64,000 bases of DNA from UBA4132 sp037133675. Its GTDB lineage: Bacteria > Pseudomonadota > Gammaproteobacteria > Methylococcales > Methylomonadaceae. The notes beneath the pieces were generated by a model, which worked only from the letters and a program-made list of their open reading frames with translations, had not been told where the DNA came from and did not search any database. Positions 35,164 to 44,899 of this stretch are shown here, one piece after another. The stretch spans positions 12,406 through 76,405 of the forward strand of contig JBAXNR010000007.1 of the NCBI GenBank assembly GCA_037133675.1, given 5' to 3'. The position numbers were made by a program, and so were the translations under genes. Positions within the stretch are counted from its first letter, which is position 1. Each line of letters opens with the position of its first letter.

Positions 35164-36330
35164 ATGGCACATATTCTCATCAGCTTTTTAGGCAAAGCTC
35201 AAAAAGGCGGACAGTATCGGCAGGCAAATTATGTTTTTGACGACTGTAGTCACAAAACAGCACGGTTTTTTAGTTTTGCTTTAAAGCAACATATTCAACC
35301 TGATCGGCTGGTCATGCTCGGCACATCAGGTAGTATGTGGGATGTGTTGTGTGCCGATGACCATGAACAATGGACAGAGTTAAGCGAAGCGGTAGAAACC
35401 GATTCAGTCACTCAAACACAACTCGATACTTTTGCTATTCCAGCCAGCTTAGCCTTACAAGTCGATTGCCAGTTAAAACGCATTCCTTACGGCGATAATC
35501 TCACCGAGCAAGTTGAAATTCTGCAAATTATGGCAGCCGCGATTCAAGCGGGTGATACAGTATCGCTAGACCTCACGCATGGCTTACGGCATTTGCCGAT
35601 GTTGGGTTTGCTCAGTGCCATGTATTTACAAACCGCTCGCGCTGTCACCATCAACGGCATTTATTACGGTGCATTAGATAGAACCAAAGACGATTTAACG
35701 CCTGTAATGCAATTAAACGGTTTGTTAAGTATTGCCGAATGGTTACACGCATTAGACGGTTTTAATAAAACAGGCAATCTCGCACCCTTTTCCACGCTTT
35801 TGCAACAAGACGGCATGGCACAAGAAACAGCTAAATGCCTAGAGGATGCGGCGTTTTTTGAGAATACACTCAATATCCCCAATGCCCGCGCTCCATTAAA
35901 AAAATTTACCGCCGCAACCCAAAACGGTTTAACAGGTATCGGTGCGTTATTTGAAGACAGCTTAAAAGAACGTATTGCGTGGCATAAAGAAGATAATTTG
36001 TATTTAAGACAACGTAGCAACGCCTGTTTTTATTTGCAACAAGGCGATTATTTACGCGCAGCGGCGTTAGGCTATGAAGCGTTTATTACTTGTCGCGTTC
36101 AACAAGACAAAACCGTGCCTAAGTTAGACCCACAAAATTATGAGCATCGCCAACAAATCAAAGATTCACTCAAGAAAAATAACGACTACAAGCTATTAAA
36201 CAATCTGCGTAATGCCTTAGCACATGGTACACGCAGTGATATAGCTGAAGTACAACGCGCTTTAAGCAGTAAAGACAGGCTGGATGCAGAACTCAGTCGT
36301 TTATTTAAATCGTTATTACCTAATGGTTAA
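35164..36330 (+). CDS. csx1: Csx1-family CARF-HEPN ribonuclease (DxTHG type)
   Basis: Cyclic-oligoadenylate-activated RNase of type III CRISPR immunity. 388 residues. The N-terminal CARF domain (about 1-180) carries the DxTHG motif, DLTHG at 136-140, preceded by GDTVSL and followed by LRHLPML. The C-terminal HEPN domain contains R349 and H354 in RNALAHG, the catalytic RxxxxH. It sits first in the cas run. With a Crn2 ring nuclease encoded downstream, the likely activator is cyclic tetra-adenylate. Non-specific RNA cleavage on activation is the family behaviour. Confidence 0.9.
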   Translation: MAHILISFLGKAQKGGQYRQANYVFDDCSHKTARFFSFALKQHIQPDRLVMLGTSGSMWDVLCADDHEQWTELSEAVETDSVTQTQLDTFAIPASLALQVDCQLKRIPYGDNLTEQVEILQIMAAAIQAGDTVSLDLTHGLRHLPMLGLLSAMYLQTARAVTINGIYYGALDRTKDDLTPVMQLNGLLSIAEWLHALDGFNKTGNLAPFSTLLQQDGMAQETAKCLEDAAFFENTLNIPNARAPLKKFTAATQNGLTGIGALFEDSLKERIAWHKEDNLYLRQRSNACFYLQQGDYLRAAALGYEAFITCRVQQDKTVPKLDPQNYEHRQQIKDSLKKNNDYKLLNNLRNALAHGTRSDIAEVQRALSSKDRLDAELSRLFKSLLPNG

Positions 36331-36363
36331 AAAATTGAAAATTAACATTTTAATGAGCTAAAA

Positions 36364-37476
36364 ATGAAAAATCCAAAATTGATTTATATGCTTTCCCTTT
36401 GTGGCACAAGTTTACTGACCAATTTATCTAATAATGACGAGAGAAAGCTTGTTTTTAAGTATGCCAATGTTAAAAAATGCGAAGATGTTCCTGACGAGGA
36501 TAAGATAGTTTTAATATTTCTTATTGAAAACGCAAAGAATAAAATTATCAACGCCGATATAAATTTAGCAATGCAAATGTCAGCGGAATTAAACGGTATT
36601 ATCAAATATTACCAGAATAACTTACAGCCAAATGGCGATTACCATTTATTACTGTGTACGGATACATGGTTAGGTCAGAAAACAGCAGAACTTGTAAAAA
36701 TATGGCTAACAGGAAAAGGCTTTACGGTTGAAGTCAAGCGACAAGCAGATTTACAAACCGAAGATTTATCAGCATTTCAATGTGCTTTGTCTGACATAGT
36801 AAAGTGGTGTGATCAAACAGTACTAAGCTATCAAACAGCGGGGTATAAAATCGTCTTCAATTTAACGGGAGGTTTTAAAAGTGTCCAAGGATTTTTGCAA
36901 ACCCTAGCGACCTTTTATGCGGATGAAACCATATATATTTTTGAAACGGCTAAAGAACTTTTGCGAATTCCGCGTTTACCTGTCGAAATGGCAGCAACGC
37001 CTATTGTTGAAAAAAATCTTAAGGTTTTTAGACGTTTGGCAATGGATTTAGATATTTCAGAATTAGGTGCTTTAAACATTCCAGAAACCTTATTACTGAA
37101 AATTGATAATGAATTTACGCTTTCTCCTTGGGGAGAAATTGTTTGGCAACAAAGCAAAAAAGAGATTTACTCAAAGCAACTTAATCCATCGCCAAGTAAA
37201 AAGATACAGTTTGCTGAATCTTTTCATCATAGTCTCAAAAATATAGCAGCAGACCGTTTATATTTAGTAAACGAAAAAGTAGATCTACTCACTAAATTTT
37301 TAGAAAAAAATATTGAAGCAAACTCGCTTGATTTTAAACAAGTAAGAGGCAATACCCGCCTGCCTTCTACTCATGAAATAGATGCTTGGTCTGATCAAGA
37401 TGCAAAGAGGATATTTGGACACTATGAGGGGGGAGTTTTTGTTCTTGATAAACTGGATAAAAAATTAAATGGATAA
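36364..37476 (+). CDS. CARF-RelE effector (Cami1-like mRNA interferase)
   Basis: 370 residues. The N-terminal part (about 1-215) is a CARF domain of the APE2256-like type: LSLCGTSLLTN at the start, LLLCTDTWLGQKTAELV, and FNLTGGFKSVQGFLQTLATFYAD with YIFE and LLRIPRLPVE. The C-terminal 90 residues (FHHSLKN...LYLVNEKVDLLTKF..., LDFKQVRGNTRLPSTHEIDAW, then RIFGHYEGGVFVLDKLDKKL) have the order of elements of RelE-type interferases. This is the architecture of Cami1, a CARF-RelE RNase that cuts ribosome-bound mRNA after CRISPR signalling. The RelE part is recognised by pattern only. It lies between csx1 and cmr1. Confidence 0.72.
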   Translation: MKNPKLIYMLSLCGTSLLTNLSNNDERKLVFKYANVKKCEDVPDEDKIVLIFLIENAKNKIINADINLAMQMSAELNGIIKYYQNNLQPNGDYHLLLCTDTWLGQKTAELVKIWLTGKGFTVEVKRQADLQTEDLSAFQCALSDIVKWCDQTVLSYQTAGYKIVFNLTGGFKSVQGFLQTLATFYADETIYIFETAKELLRIPRLPVEMAATPIVEKNLKVFRRLAMDLDISELGALNIPETLLLKIDNEFTLSPWGEIVWQQSKKEIYSKQLNPSPSKKIQFAESFHHSLKNIAADRLYLVNEKVDLLTKFLEKNIEANSLDFKQVRGNTRLPSTHEIDAWSDQDAKRIFGHYEGGVFVLDKLDKKLNG

Positions 37477-37516
37477 ACGGTATTTTAAAATTTAAACACT
37501 TAACGAGGGAGAGTCT

Positions 37517-38506
37517 ATGCAAATCATTGAAGCCAGTTTTGAAATTGTCACACCGATGTTTATCGGTGGTGGCGATAATGATGTTGAATTACGTCCGCCG
37601 TCTATTAAAGGTGCATTGAGGTTTTGGTGGCGGGCATTGCATTGGGGGCAGTGTTTACAAGATGCCAATCAAAATAACAGTGTGGCGTTAAAGTTACTGC
37701 ATGAACGAGAAGCGGCTTTATTTGGTGCAGCGGCTAAAGATAAAACTGAACGAGGGCAATCACCATTTTTTATTAAGCCCCCCATTTATGAAAAACAAAC
37801 CCTTGAATCGTCTTGGCCCACTAATAACACTGGGGCGGGTTATCTTGGTTATGGATTGGATAAAACAAAAGATCACAAGCATCGTCAAGCAATTCGCCCA
37901 ACGCAATTTTCTTTGTGTTTAGTATTAAAAAATACCATAACACCTGATCAAATTATGGAATTAAAACTGACTTTACGCGCTTGGGGGTTATTAGGTGGTT
38001 TAGGTAGTAGAAGCAGACGAGGTTTCGGTTCTGTAAATTTAACAAAATTGGCGGATGAAATATTTAATTTTCAAGATTTAGAAGCTTATCAGCAAGCTAT
38101 TAAAAGCTTAATTAATCCTCCAGTTCAGTTAGCCCCCTCTATACCTATATTTACAGCTTTAAATCAATCTATGCAAATTGCAGTTGCTGATAATGGACTA
38201 ACTCATGAACGCCTAATGGATAAATTAGGTAATCAATACAAAACAGAACGTCTATCTGTTGATAGTGCAAATAAAGCGAGAGCTGTTTTTGGTTTGCCAT
38301 TAGAAGGTTTACCCAATCAACGAGATATTGAAAATAGACGGAGTAGCCCGTTATTACTGCATATTCATAAATTAACAACGGGGCATATTGGAGTATTTAC
38401 CTTTATTCCAGCCGAGTTTCATCCTGATTATCCTGAAGGAAAAAAATTGGATTTTTATGACATTCTTGATAGATACATGAATACCATGACAAGGATTTAC
38501 CCATGA
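37517..38506 (+). CDS. cmr1: Cmr1 RAMP protein (Cas7 group), type III-B
   Basis: Subunit capping the Cmr backbone that recognises target RNA. 329 residues. Family opening EASFEIVTPMFIGGG then ELRPPSIKGALRFWWRAL, and the glycine-rich RAMP loop LLGGLGSRSRRGFGSV near residues 154-173. GAGGGAGA precedes the ATG by ten bases. ATGA overlap with cas10. Confidence 0.93.
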   Translation: MQIIEASFEIVTPMFIGGGDNDVELRPPSIKGALRFWWRALHWGQCLQDANQNNSVALKLLHEREAALFGAAAKDKTERGQSPFFIKPPIYEKQTLESSWPTNNTGAGYLGYGLDKTKDHKHRQAIRPTQFSLCLVLKNTITPDQIMELKLTLRAWGLLGGLGSRSRRGFGSVNLTKLADEIFNFQDLEAYQQAIKSLINPPVQLAPSIPIFTALNQSMQIAVADNGLTHERLMDKLGNQYKTERLSVDSANKARAVFGLPLEGLPNQRDIENRRSSPLLLHIHKLTTGHIGVFTFIPAEFHPDYPEGKKLDFYDILDRYMNTMTRIYP

Positions 38507-40518
38507 ATAAACGTTCATTTCATTTTACTCTAGGCCCAGTACAAAGCTTTGTTGCTCAAGCACGGCGTACACGCGATTTTTGGGCAGGTTCGTTTTTGTT
38601 GTCTTGGTTGTCTGCGGTGGCAATACGAGCGGTTAAAGCACAAGGCGGAGATGTTAGATTTCCTATTCCTGATGACAATTACTTAATCTGGCTGACTGAG
38701 GGTAAAAACAACAATTCCCAAGAACCACAACAAGGTTGTATTCCTAACCGATTTAAAGGCTTAGTCGCTACAGTTCCTGAAAATTTCAAGCCAGATGATA
38801 TTGTTAAAAGCGTGCAGAAAGCATGGAAAGGGTTAGCTCAGGAAGTTTGGAAAGACGATTTAGAGGTGCATTATTTAGCTCATTGCAAAAAATATGGTGC
38901 ATTAAAAACCCGCAAGATTTGGAATAGGCAAGTTAGAAACTTTTGGGAAATGAGCTGGGCTTTAACTGATAACGAAACAGAAAGTAATTTATTGGATCGG
39001 CGTAAAAACTGGCGTTCATATCTGCCACCAGAAGAAGCGGGCGTTAAATGTATGATGATGGATGGCTGGCAAGAATTGTCGGGTATTGAAACGCCGAATA
39101 CTCAAGGCTTAGATTTGTTTTGGAAACCGTTGCGTAATAACGGCGGTTCTTTAAAAACAGACTTACGCGAACATGAATATCTGTGTGCTATTGCGTTTAT
39201 CAAACGGCGGTTTTCTCGTTGTTTCGATGGATTTTCTAAAGAAATGCCAAATGATTGGATTGTACACGGTTGGAAAGTCAATTCATCAGTCCCTTCGGTT
39301 AGTTATATGGCGGCTGCACCTTGGTTAGCTGAAGTATTAAAAGTTGCACCAGAGAAAGAATTATCGGCTTTTCATGAGGTTGCTAAGGTATTAACGCAAA
39401 ACTATTACGGCGAATATGACACTCGTTTGGATTGCATTAATAAGGCTTTGATGAAACGAGAGGATAAAGGGATTTTTTGGAAGGTAAAAAGTTTGGACGG
39501 CGATGTATTTTTTGATGCGGCTTTGGATAATAAAAATCGTCATGAAGATCAAATCCAAGCGCAAAAAGTAAAAAAAGCTCTATGTTTATTGCGCAGTGCG
39601 GCTAATAAACAGCTAGAAGCCCATAATCAGCCAAAATTAGAACCTGTTAGCCCGTTTTATGCGGTATTAATGATGGACGGTGATTCTTTGGGTTCGCAAA
39701 TGAGCAACACTGATAAACAAGAAGCCATTAGTCGTTCTTTAAATGCGTTTACTAAAGGCGTTGCGAAGGTTGTTGAAGAACATAGCGGTTTTTTAATTTA
39801 TGCAGGCGGTGATGATGTGCTGGCTCTATTACCGTTAGAGTTCGCATTAACGTGTGCTTATAAATTGAGACAGTTGTACTTGGATAGCTTTGAAGAACAC
39901 GGAAAAGGCAAAGTAAGCTCCACGCTTTCAGGAGCAATTGAATACGCCCATATTAAAATGCCATTGGGTAAAGTATTGGGCGATGCTCATCACTTATTGG
40001 ATGAAGTTGCCAAAGACCAATGTGGACGCGATTCAATTGCGGTTCGGATTTGGAAATCTGGTGGTCAACATTTGCAATGGGCAATGCCTTGGAAAAAAGC
40101 CGTTGCAAATGACAAAGTCATTATTGATGAATTGGTTAAAGATTTTCAGAAAAAAGAACAGGAAACGCCGTTTTCTAATTCGTTCTTTTTTAACATCGAA
40201 GAGCGGTTTGGAATGTTACAAAACAAAAATGCAAAAGGTGAATTAGAGCTAGCCGAAGGTTTTGATAAAAAAATCATTAACAAATTAATAGCCGCAGAAT
40301 ACCTAAACTCAGGCATTGATAATAAAAATATTACCTCAGCACAAGCAGAAGAGCGAATCGCACCATTGATTACACAATGTACGCCTGTAAAACGCCTCTT
40401 TGAACAAGGCAAAGATGGTACAGAAGACAAGGAGACTTTTATATTCTTAAACCAACTCAATGTCGATGCCGCCCATTTCATCCGTTTCTTAGTGAGCAAA
40501 GGAGTTGAGCATGGTTAA
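38503..40518 (+). CDS. cas10: Cas10 (Cmr2), cyclic-oligoadenylate synthetase
   Basis: Large subunit of the type III-B complex; on target-RNA binding its Palm domains make cyclic oligoadenylate. 671 residues, on the short side: it begins directly with the Cmr2 segment HFTLGPVQSFVAQARRTRDFW, with no N-terminal HD nuclease domain, so DNA cleavage is not expected. The cyclase motif GGDD lies at 435-438 (IYAGGDDVLALLP), and the first Palm has VLMMDGDSLGSQM. A Cys-poor zinc region precedes it. The system therefore relies on signalling rather than on HD DNase activity. Confidence 0.94.
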   Translation: MNKRSFHFTLGPVQSFVAQARRTRDFWAGSFLLSWLSAVAIRAVKAQGGDVRFPIPDDNYLIWLTEGKNNNSQEPQQGCIPNRFKGLVATVPENFKPDDIVKSVQKAWKGLAQEVWKDDLEVHYLAHCKKYGALKTRKIWNRQVRNFWEMSWALTDNETESNLLDRRKNWRSYLPPEEAGVKCMMMDGWQELSGIETPNTQGLDLFWKPLRNNGGSLKTDLREHEYLCAIAFIKRRFSRCFDGFSKEMPNDWIVHGWKVNSSVPSVSYMAAAPWLAEVLKVAPEKELSAFHEVAKVLTQNYYGEYDTRLDCINKALMKREDKGIFWKVKSLDGDVFFDAALDNKNRHEDQIQAQKVKKALCLLRSAANKQLEAHNQPKLEPVSPFYAVLMMDGDSLGSQMSNTDKQEAISRSLNAFTKGVAKVVEEHSGFLIYAGGDDVLALLPLEFALTCAYKLRQLYLDSFEEHGKGKVSSTLSGAIEYAHIKMPLGKVLGDAHHLLDEVAKDQCGRDSIAVRIWKSGGQHLQWAMPWKKAVANDKVIIDELVKDFQKKEQETPFSNSFFFNIEERFGMLQNKNAKGELELAEGFDKKIINKLIAAEYLNSGIDNKNITSAQAEERIAPLITQCTPVKRLFEQGKDGTEDKETFIFLNQLNVDAAHFIRFLVSKGVEHG

Positions 40519-41809
40519 TTACAAAAAACAGCAAGCTAAAAAACAGCGCGAAGCCAAAGTACAACAAAAACAGCAATTACCTACCGTAACAACAGAATCA
40601 TTAAAAAAAATGACCTTTCAACCTTGCCCAGATGGAACAGTTAATTTGCAATTCACACCAATTGATACTTGGTTTTTTAGAGAATCCCGTCCACACGATG
40701 CCGCTGGTGCGAGTGAACTAAGTAGTTTATTTCCGCCACCCGTAAAAACCTTACTTGGTGCAGTGCGTACATTTTGGGGGGATAGTCTTGGCGTTGATTG
40801 GAAAAAGTTTAATGCTGGCGATGGTTTTGCTCATACACAAACGGGTTTGAATTTAATAGAGGCTATCGGCAATGGTGAAAATCTAGGGAAATTATCAATC
40901 AACGGAGCTTGGGTATGTAAAAACGGTGAACGTTTATACCCTGCGCCTTGCTATCTAATGCAAAAAGCGGATGCGCTTATCCGTTTGCAAATTGGTGATG
41001 TAGTGGAGTGCGATTTAGGCAAAGTACGCTTACCCGAATTACCCAAAGACAACGTCGGATACAAAGGGCTGGAACAAACGTGGATTACTCGCGAAGGTTG
41101 GCAAACATTATTGCAAGGCGAAACGCCTGTCAAAGAAGAGCTGATTCAAGCAAAGGATTTATTTGGCAATGAACCCCGCTTAGGTATTGCGCGTGATAAT
41201 TCAACTCGTAGCGTCATTGAAGGACGACTCTATCAAACCCAACATTTGCGCTTAGAAAATGACGTAACTATTGAGCTTGATGTAAAAGGACTAAATGAAG
41301 TATTAGCTGAAAAATTACCTGTTGAAACCAAACACGAAATTTTGCGTTTAGGTGGTGAGGGACGCATGGCAATGTTAGAAAAAAAGTCCCACTATCCACC
41401 GTTGCCAACTTTAATTATCGATAAACAACCGTTGAAAAAAATCATTATTCACTTTATTACGCCAGCGTATTTTAACGGGCAAATGTTTCCAGAAAACTTT
41501 GATAAACATGAGATTGATGGGCAAACAGTTTGGCAAGGGAAGTTGTTAGATATAGAACTAATTATCGAAGCCGCTGTCATCGGCAAAGCCCATAGAGAAG
41601 GCGGTTGGGATATGCAAAAACATGAGCCACGATCCGTTAAAAGTTATATTCCAGCGGGCAGTGCGTGGTTTTGTCGCGTAGTGACCGAAATTTCAAATGA
41701 AGACTTGTTAGAAAAATTACACGGTCAATCTATCGGTGCAGAAATCGAATGGGGACGCGGACAGATATTAATCGGTTTGTGGAACGACACTAAAACACAG
41801 GGGAAATAA
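40511..41809 (+). CDS. cmr3: Cmr3 RAMP protein (Cas5 group)
   Basis: Holds the 5' handle of crRNA next to Cas10. About 432 residues from ATG 40511, which has AAGGAG eight bases upstream; an in-frame TTG at 40505 adds two residues. After a lysine/glutamine-rich 35-residue leader come the Cmr3 features: LQFTPIDTWFFRESRPHDAAG, LFPPPVKTLLGAVRTFWG, LGIARDNSTRSVIEGRLYQT and the C-terminal YIPAGSAWF. Overlaps the cas10 stop by eight bases. Confidence 0.92.
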   Translation: MVNYKKQQAKKQREAKVQQKQQLPTVTTESLKKMTFQPCPDGTVNLQFTPIDTWFFRESRPHDAAGASELSSLFPPPVKTLLGAVRTFWGDSLGVDWKKFNAGDGFAHTQTGLNLIEAIGNGENLGKLSINGAWVCKNGERLYPAPCYLMQKADALIRLQIGDVVECDLGKVRLPELPKDNVGYKGLEQTWITREGWQTLLQGETPVKEELIQAKDLFGNEPRLGIARDNSTRSVIEGRLYQTQHLRLENDVTIELDVKGLNEVLAEKLPVETKHEILRLGGEGRMAMLEKKSHYPPLPTLIIDKQPLKKIIIHFITPAYFNGQMFPENFDKHEIDGQTVWQGKLLDIELIIEAAVIGKAHREGGWDMQKHEPRSVKSYIPAGSAWFCRVVTEISNEDLLEKLHGQSIGAEIEWGRGQILIGLWNDTKTQGK

Positions 41810-42736
41810 ATGACAACAACAGCATTATTAGGTTTATGGGCGCAAACCAGTATTCACGCAGGTGCAGGTAGCTCTATTGATGGTATTGATTTACCCATTC
41901 AACGCGAAGGGCATAACGGTTGGCCCTGTGTGTTTGGCTCGTCTATGAAAGGGGCTTTACGAACTAAAGCAGAAGATTTATGGGGTGAAAAGGGTAAAGA
42001 CAGCGTGCGTTATGTGTTTGGCCCTGATTCTGACAATCAGATAGACGAAAATAATCCAAAACCAAGAGCATCAGAACACGCAGGTGCGTTAATGGTCAGC
42101 GATGCACGGTTATTATTACTCCCTGTACGTTCTTTAACAGGTTATTTTAAATGGGTAACGTGTCCAGCATTGTTAAAACGCTTACAAAACGATGCACAAT
42201 GCTTTGATGTATTAATTGATGCTTATGACATTCCACCCGTCACAGAATTAGAGTCAGGCTTACAGCCGCAAGCAGAGGGTCATTTATTTTTAGAAGAGTA
42301 TCGCATAACAACCCAACGCGGCGATTTAGCCAACATAATCACAGTATTAAGCCGTTTATCAGGTATTGCAGAAGCCGATTTAACCGCTCAATTAGTGATA
42401 GTCAGTGATGCCATGTTCACTTATTTATGCCAATTCGCCACGCCAGTTACTGCACACATTGCGATAGATAACACCACAAAAACCGTGAAAAAAGGCGCGT
42501 TGTGGTATGAAGAAACGCTGCCACCTGAAACTGTATTTTATCTGGCTTTAAAAGCCAATGCGGTGCGAGATGCACAGGCTAAATTCGATGACAATTCAAT
42601 CGTCAAAGACAGTAAAGCCAAAGCCGTATTAGACAGTATCACCGACGTTTTATTGGCTAAACCCTATCTACAAATCGGTGGCAATGAAACGGTAGGTATG
42701 GGCTGGTGTAAAGTTCAAATTAGCAAAGGGGCTTAA
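41810..42736 (+). CDS. cmr4: Cmr4 RAMP backbone RNase (Cas7 group)
   Basis: Backbone subunit that cleaves target RNA at 6-nt intervals. 308 residues. The opening ALLGLWAQTSIHAGAGSSIDGIDLPIQRE carries the conserved catalytic Asp (Asp27 by position), followed by WPCVFGSSMKGALRTKA. KWVTCPALLKRL and the C-terminal LQIGGNETVGMGWCKV are also family features. Starts directly after the cmr3 stop. Confidence 0.94.
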   Translation: MTTTALLGLWAQTSIHAGAGSSIDGIDLPIQREGHNGWPCVFGSSMKGALRTKAEDLWGEKGKDSVRYVFGPDSDNQIDENNPKPRASEHAGALMVSDARLLLLPVRSLTGYFKWVTCPALLKRLQNDAQCFDVLIDAYDIPPVTELESGLQPQAEGHLFLEEYRITTQRGDLANIITVLSRLSGIAEADLTAQLVIVSDAMFTYLCQFATPVTAHIAIDNTTKTVKKGALWYEETLPPETVFYLALKANAVRDAQAKFDDNSIVKDSKAKAVLDSITDVLLAKPYLQIGGNETVGMGWCKVQISKGA

Positions 42737-42737
42737 C

Positions 42738-43118
42738 ATGGAACAGACCATACAACAGCAACGGGCTAAATACGCGCTGGATGAAATTAGCAAGTTACCC
42801 AAAGCATTAAAAGCCGATGAACAAAAAGAATTTATCAGTTACGCGAGTGGCTTGCCCGCAATGATACATACCAATGGTTTAGGACAGGCGATGGCGTTTT
42901 GTAAGCTTAAAGGCAAAGATAGAACAGCTTATAAAAAACTCTACGAGCTTATCTCAATGTGGTTGTGTCAATCACCACAAGTTTATGCAGACTGTAGCGA
43001 TATATTAAATGGTATTACAACTAAAGATATGCAGTCCTACCAACTGGCACAAGCAGAAACCTTGGTATTAATGTCTTGGGTAAAGAAATTTGCCAAAGCC
43101 TTTTTGGCTGAGGAATAA
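42738..43118 (+). CDS. cmr5: Cmr5 small subunit
   Basis: Helical small subunit (Cas11 group) lining the RNA duplex. 126 residues, all helical, with the Cmr5 pattern QQRAKYALDEI near the N-terminus, KEFISYASGLPAMIHTNGLGQAMAFC and LVLMSWVKKFAKAFL at the end. It starts one base after cmr4. Confidence 0.92.
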   Translation: MEQTIQQQRAKYALDEISKLPKALKADEQKEFISYASGLPAMIHTNGLGQAMAFCKLKGKDRTAYKKLYELISMWLCQSPQVYADCSDILNGITTKDMQSYQLAQAETLVLMSWVKKFAKAFLAEE

Positions 43119-43122
43119 CACC

Positions 43123-44256
43123 ATGTCATTACCTTTATATCGCAATAATCAAGCATACTCGACAAAACCAGACAATGCCCATGCTGGACTCTGGTTTGAA
43201 CGTTTTTTCAATGGTTATAATAACGATTGGACAATTGCCGATGAAGCTAAACAAACATGGATTAAGTCAGTTACTGGATTACAAGGCGACAAACAAAAAC
43301 TAGAAGACTTTACCATTAGACAGCAAACCTTAGTCACCGCCTTACAAGGTGAAAGCCATTGCTATACCACCGATTGGCATTTTGTCACGGGCATGGGCAA
43401 TCCCCATCCTGTAGAAAATGGTTTTAGTTGGCATCCGACCTTAGCCGTGCCTTATTTAGCGGGTTCTGCGGTTAAAGGTTTAGTACGGGCGTGGGTAGAA
43501 AGTTTAACCGATGATGAGAAAAAAACACGCTTAAAACATTGGTTCGGCACAGAAGATAAAGAACAGGTCGCAGAACAAGCGGGTGATTTTATCTTTTTTG
43601 ATGCCATTCCCAGCAAGCCACCTACCTTGCTGTGTGACATCATGACTCCACACATGGGAAAATGGTACGAACAAGGCGGAGAAAAAGATAATTTAAAGCC
43701 CGACACCATCCCCGCCGATTGGCATGAACCCGTCCCTGTGCCATTTTTAGCCGTGAAAAACGCGCAGTTCATTTTTAGTATTGCAGCGCGTAATCCACAT
43801 AATAAGCCCGATAACGTGAAGGAATTAGCTAAGATTTTTGAAGCACTAAACAACGCCTTACTTTGGTTAGGCGCGGGAGCAAAAACCGCAGCAGGTTATG
43901 GTTATATGACCGAAGATGAACGATTTTTTAATGATATGCAGATTAAACGGGAAGATGATGTGGCGAAACAGGCAAAAAATGCCCATCTTAATCAACTATC
44001 TCCATTAGAAAGAGAAATTGAAGAATTGCTGGAAACGCATAAAAGCCAAGTACCACAAGATTATTTATTAAATGAATTACGAAAAAATCATTGGATTAAG
44101 GCTGAAGACAAACACATTGTTGCCAGTAGAGTAAAAATCCTCATGCACGATGCTAACGCATGGTTTCCTGAACCAACTACATCTAAGAAAAATGAAAAGA
44201 AACATCAGCGTACATTAGAGGTTATCGGCTATTTAATGAATGATGCCAATGATTAG
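43123..44256 (+). CDS. cmr6: Cmr6 RAMP protein (Cas7 group)
   Basis: Completes the Cmr backbone. 377 residues from ATG 43123, four bases after the cmr5 stop; an upstream in-frame ATG at 43090 would overlap cmr5 without benefit. Features: TDWHFVTGMGNPHPVENGFSWHPTLAVPYLAGSAVKGLVRAW and the late glycine loop LWLGAGAKTAAGYGYM. A C-terminal helical tail of about 80 residues after residue 295 is longer than in many homologs. Confidence 0.92.
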   Translation: MSLPLYRNNQAYSTKPDNAHAGLWFERFFNGYNNDWTIADEAKQTWIKSVTGLQGDKQKLEDFTIRQQTLVTALQGESHCYTTDWHFVTGMGNPHPVENGFSWHPTLAVPYLAGSAVKGLVRAWVESLTDDEKKTRLKHWFGTEDKEQVAEQAGDFIFFDAIPSKPPTLLCDIMTPHMGKWYEQGGEKDNLKPDTIPADWHEPVPVPFLAVKNAQFIFSIAARNPHNKPDNVKELAKIFEALNNALLWLGAGAKTAAGYGYMTEDERFFNDMQIKREDDVAKQAKNAHLNQLSPLEREIEELLETHKSQVPQDYLLNELRKNHWIKAEDKHIVASRVKILMHDANAWFPEPTTSKKNEKKHQRTLEVIGYLMNDAND

Positions 44257-44341
44257 AGACAACAAAAAAGTCAAACCGTACTAACGAACATAATAAAACT
44301 AAAATAAGCTCATCAAAACTCATACCGAGCAAGGGCTTAAC

Positions 44342-44884
44342 ATGACCGACAACAAAAAATCTATCATCACCCTACACAGCATTGATCCTAGCCAAGTACC
44401 TAGCCCATCGGTTGAAGGCACATGGTCAAAAGTATTAAAAGCCTTTAATCCGCTGGGTTCAATTGCTGATATGTATGCCAGAACCTTGGCTTATAAAATC
44501 GAAACTAAACGACTGGATGCTGAATTACAACGCATGGAAGCGCAAGCCGCACTTGCCCATGAGGTAATTGATAAAACTTTTCAGCTCAAAATGGCAGAAT
44601 TAGCGAATCGAAGAGTTGAATTGATTGGTCTTTATCAAACTTTTAATCATCAACTACAAGAATTGAGCATTGCAAGAACCGAAGTACTAAAAATGGCACA
44701 AATCGCTCAACAACAAACTTTTGCGCAAGGCATAACACTAGAAGAACGTCAAATGCACAAAGAAATGACAATGGAGCTGGTTAGAGAACTCCCCAAGTTT
44801 GCCGATCAAGCCAATTGCTCATTACAACAATTAGTTCAGGCATTACCGCCTGTACAAATTCCGCCCAGATTGTTATCTGAATAA
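44342..44884 (+). CDS. Coiled-coil protein of the CRISPR operon, function unknown
   Basis: 180 residues, no membrane segment. After a polar N-terminus with FNPLGSIADMYARTLAYKIETKRL comes a long helix or coiled coil (about 55-120, rich in A, E, L, R) and a second helix around 130-160. Not recognised. It lies 85 bases after cmr6 and 15 bases before the next coiled-coil gene, so the two probably function as a pair. Placement inside the cas operon suggests an accessory effector or regulator; no nuclease or nucleotide-binding motif is visible. Confidence 0.6.
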   Translation: MTDNKKSIITLHSIDPSQVPSPSVEGTWSKVLKAFNPLGSIADMYARTLAYKIETKRLDAELQRMEAQAALAHEVIDKTFQLKMAELANRRVELIGLYQTFNHQLQELSIARTEVLKMAQIAQQQTFAQGITLEERQMHKEMTMELVRELPKFADQANCSLQQLVQALPPVQIPPRLLSE

Positions 44885-44899
44885 TTAAGGAGCATTAAT

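Noticed and set aside
38503..39000. HD nuclease domain in Cas10
   Set aside because: No HD motif is visible; the protein begins with the Cmr2 segment and is short.
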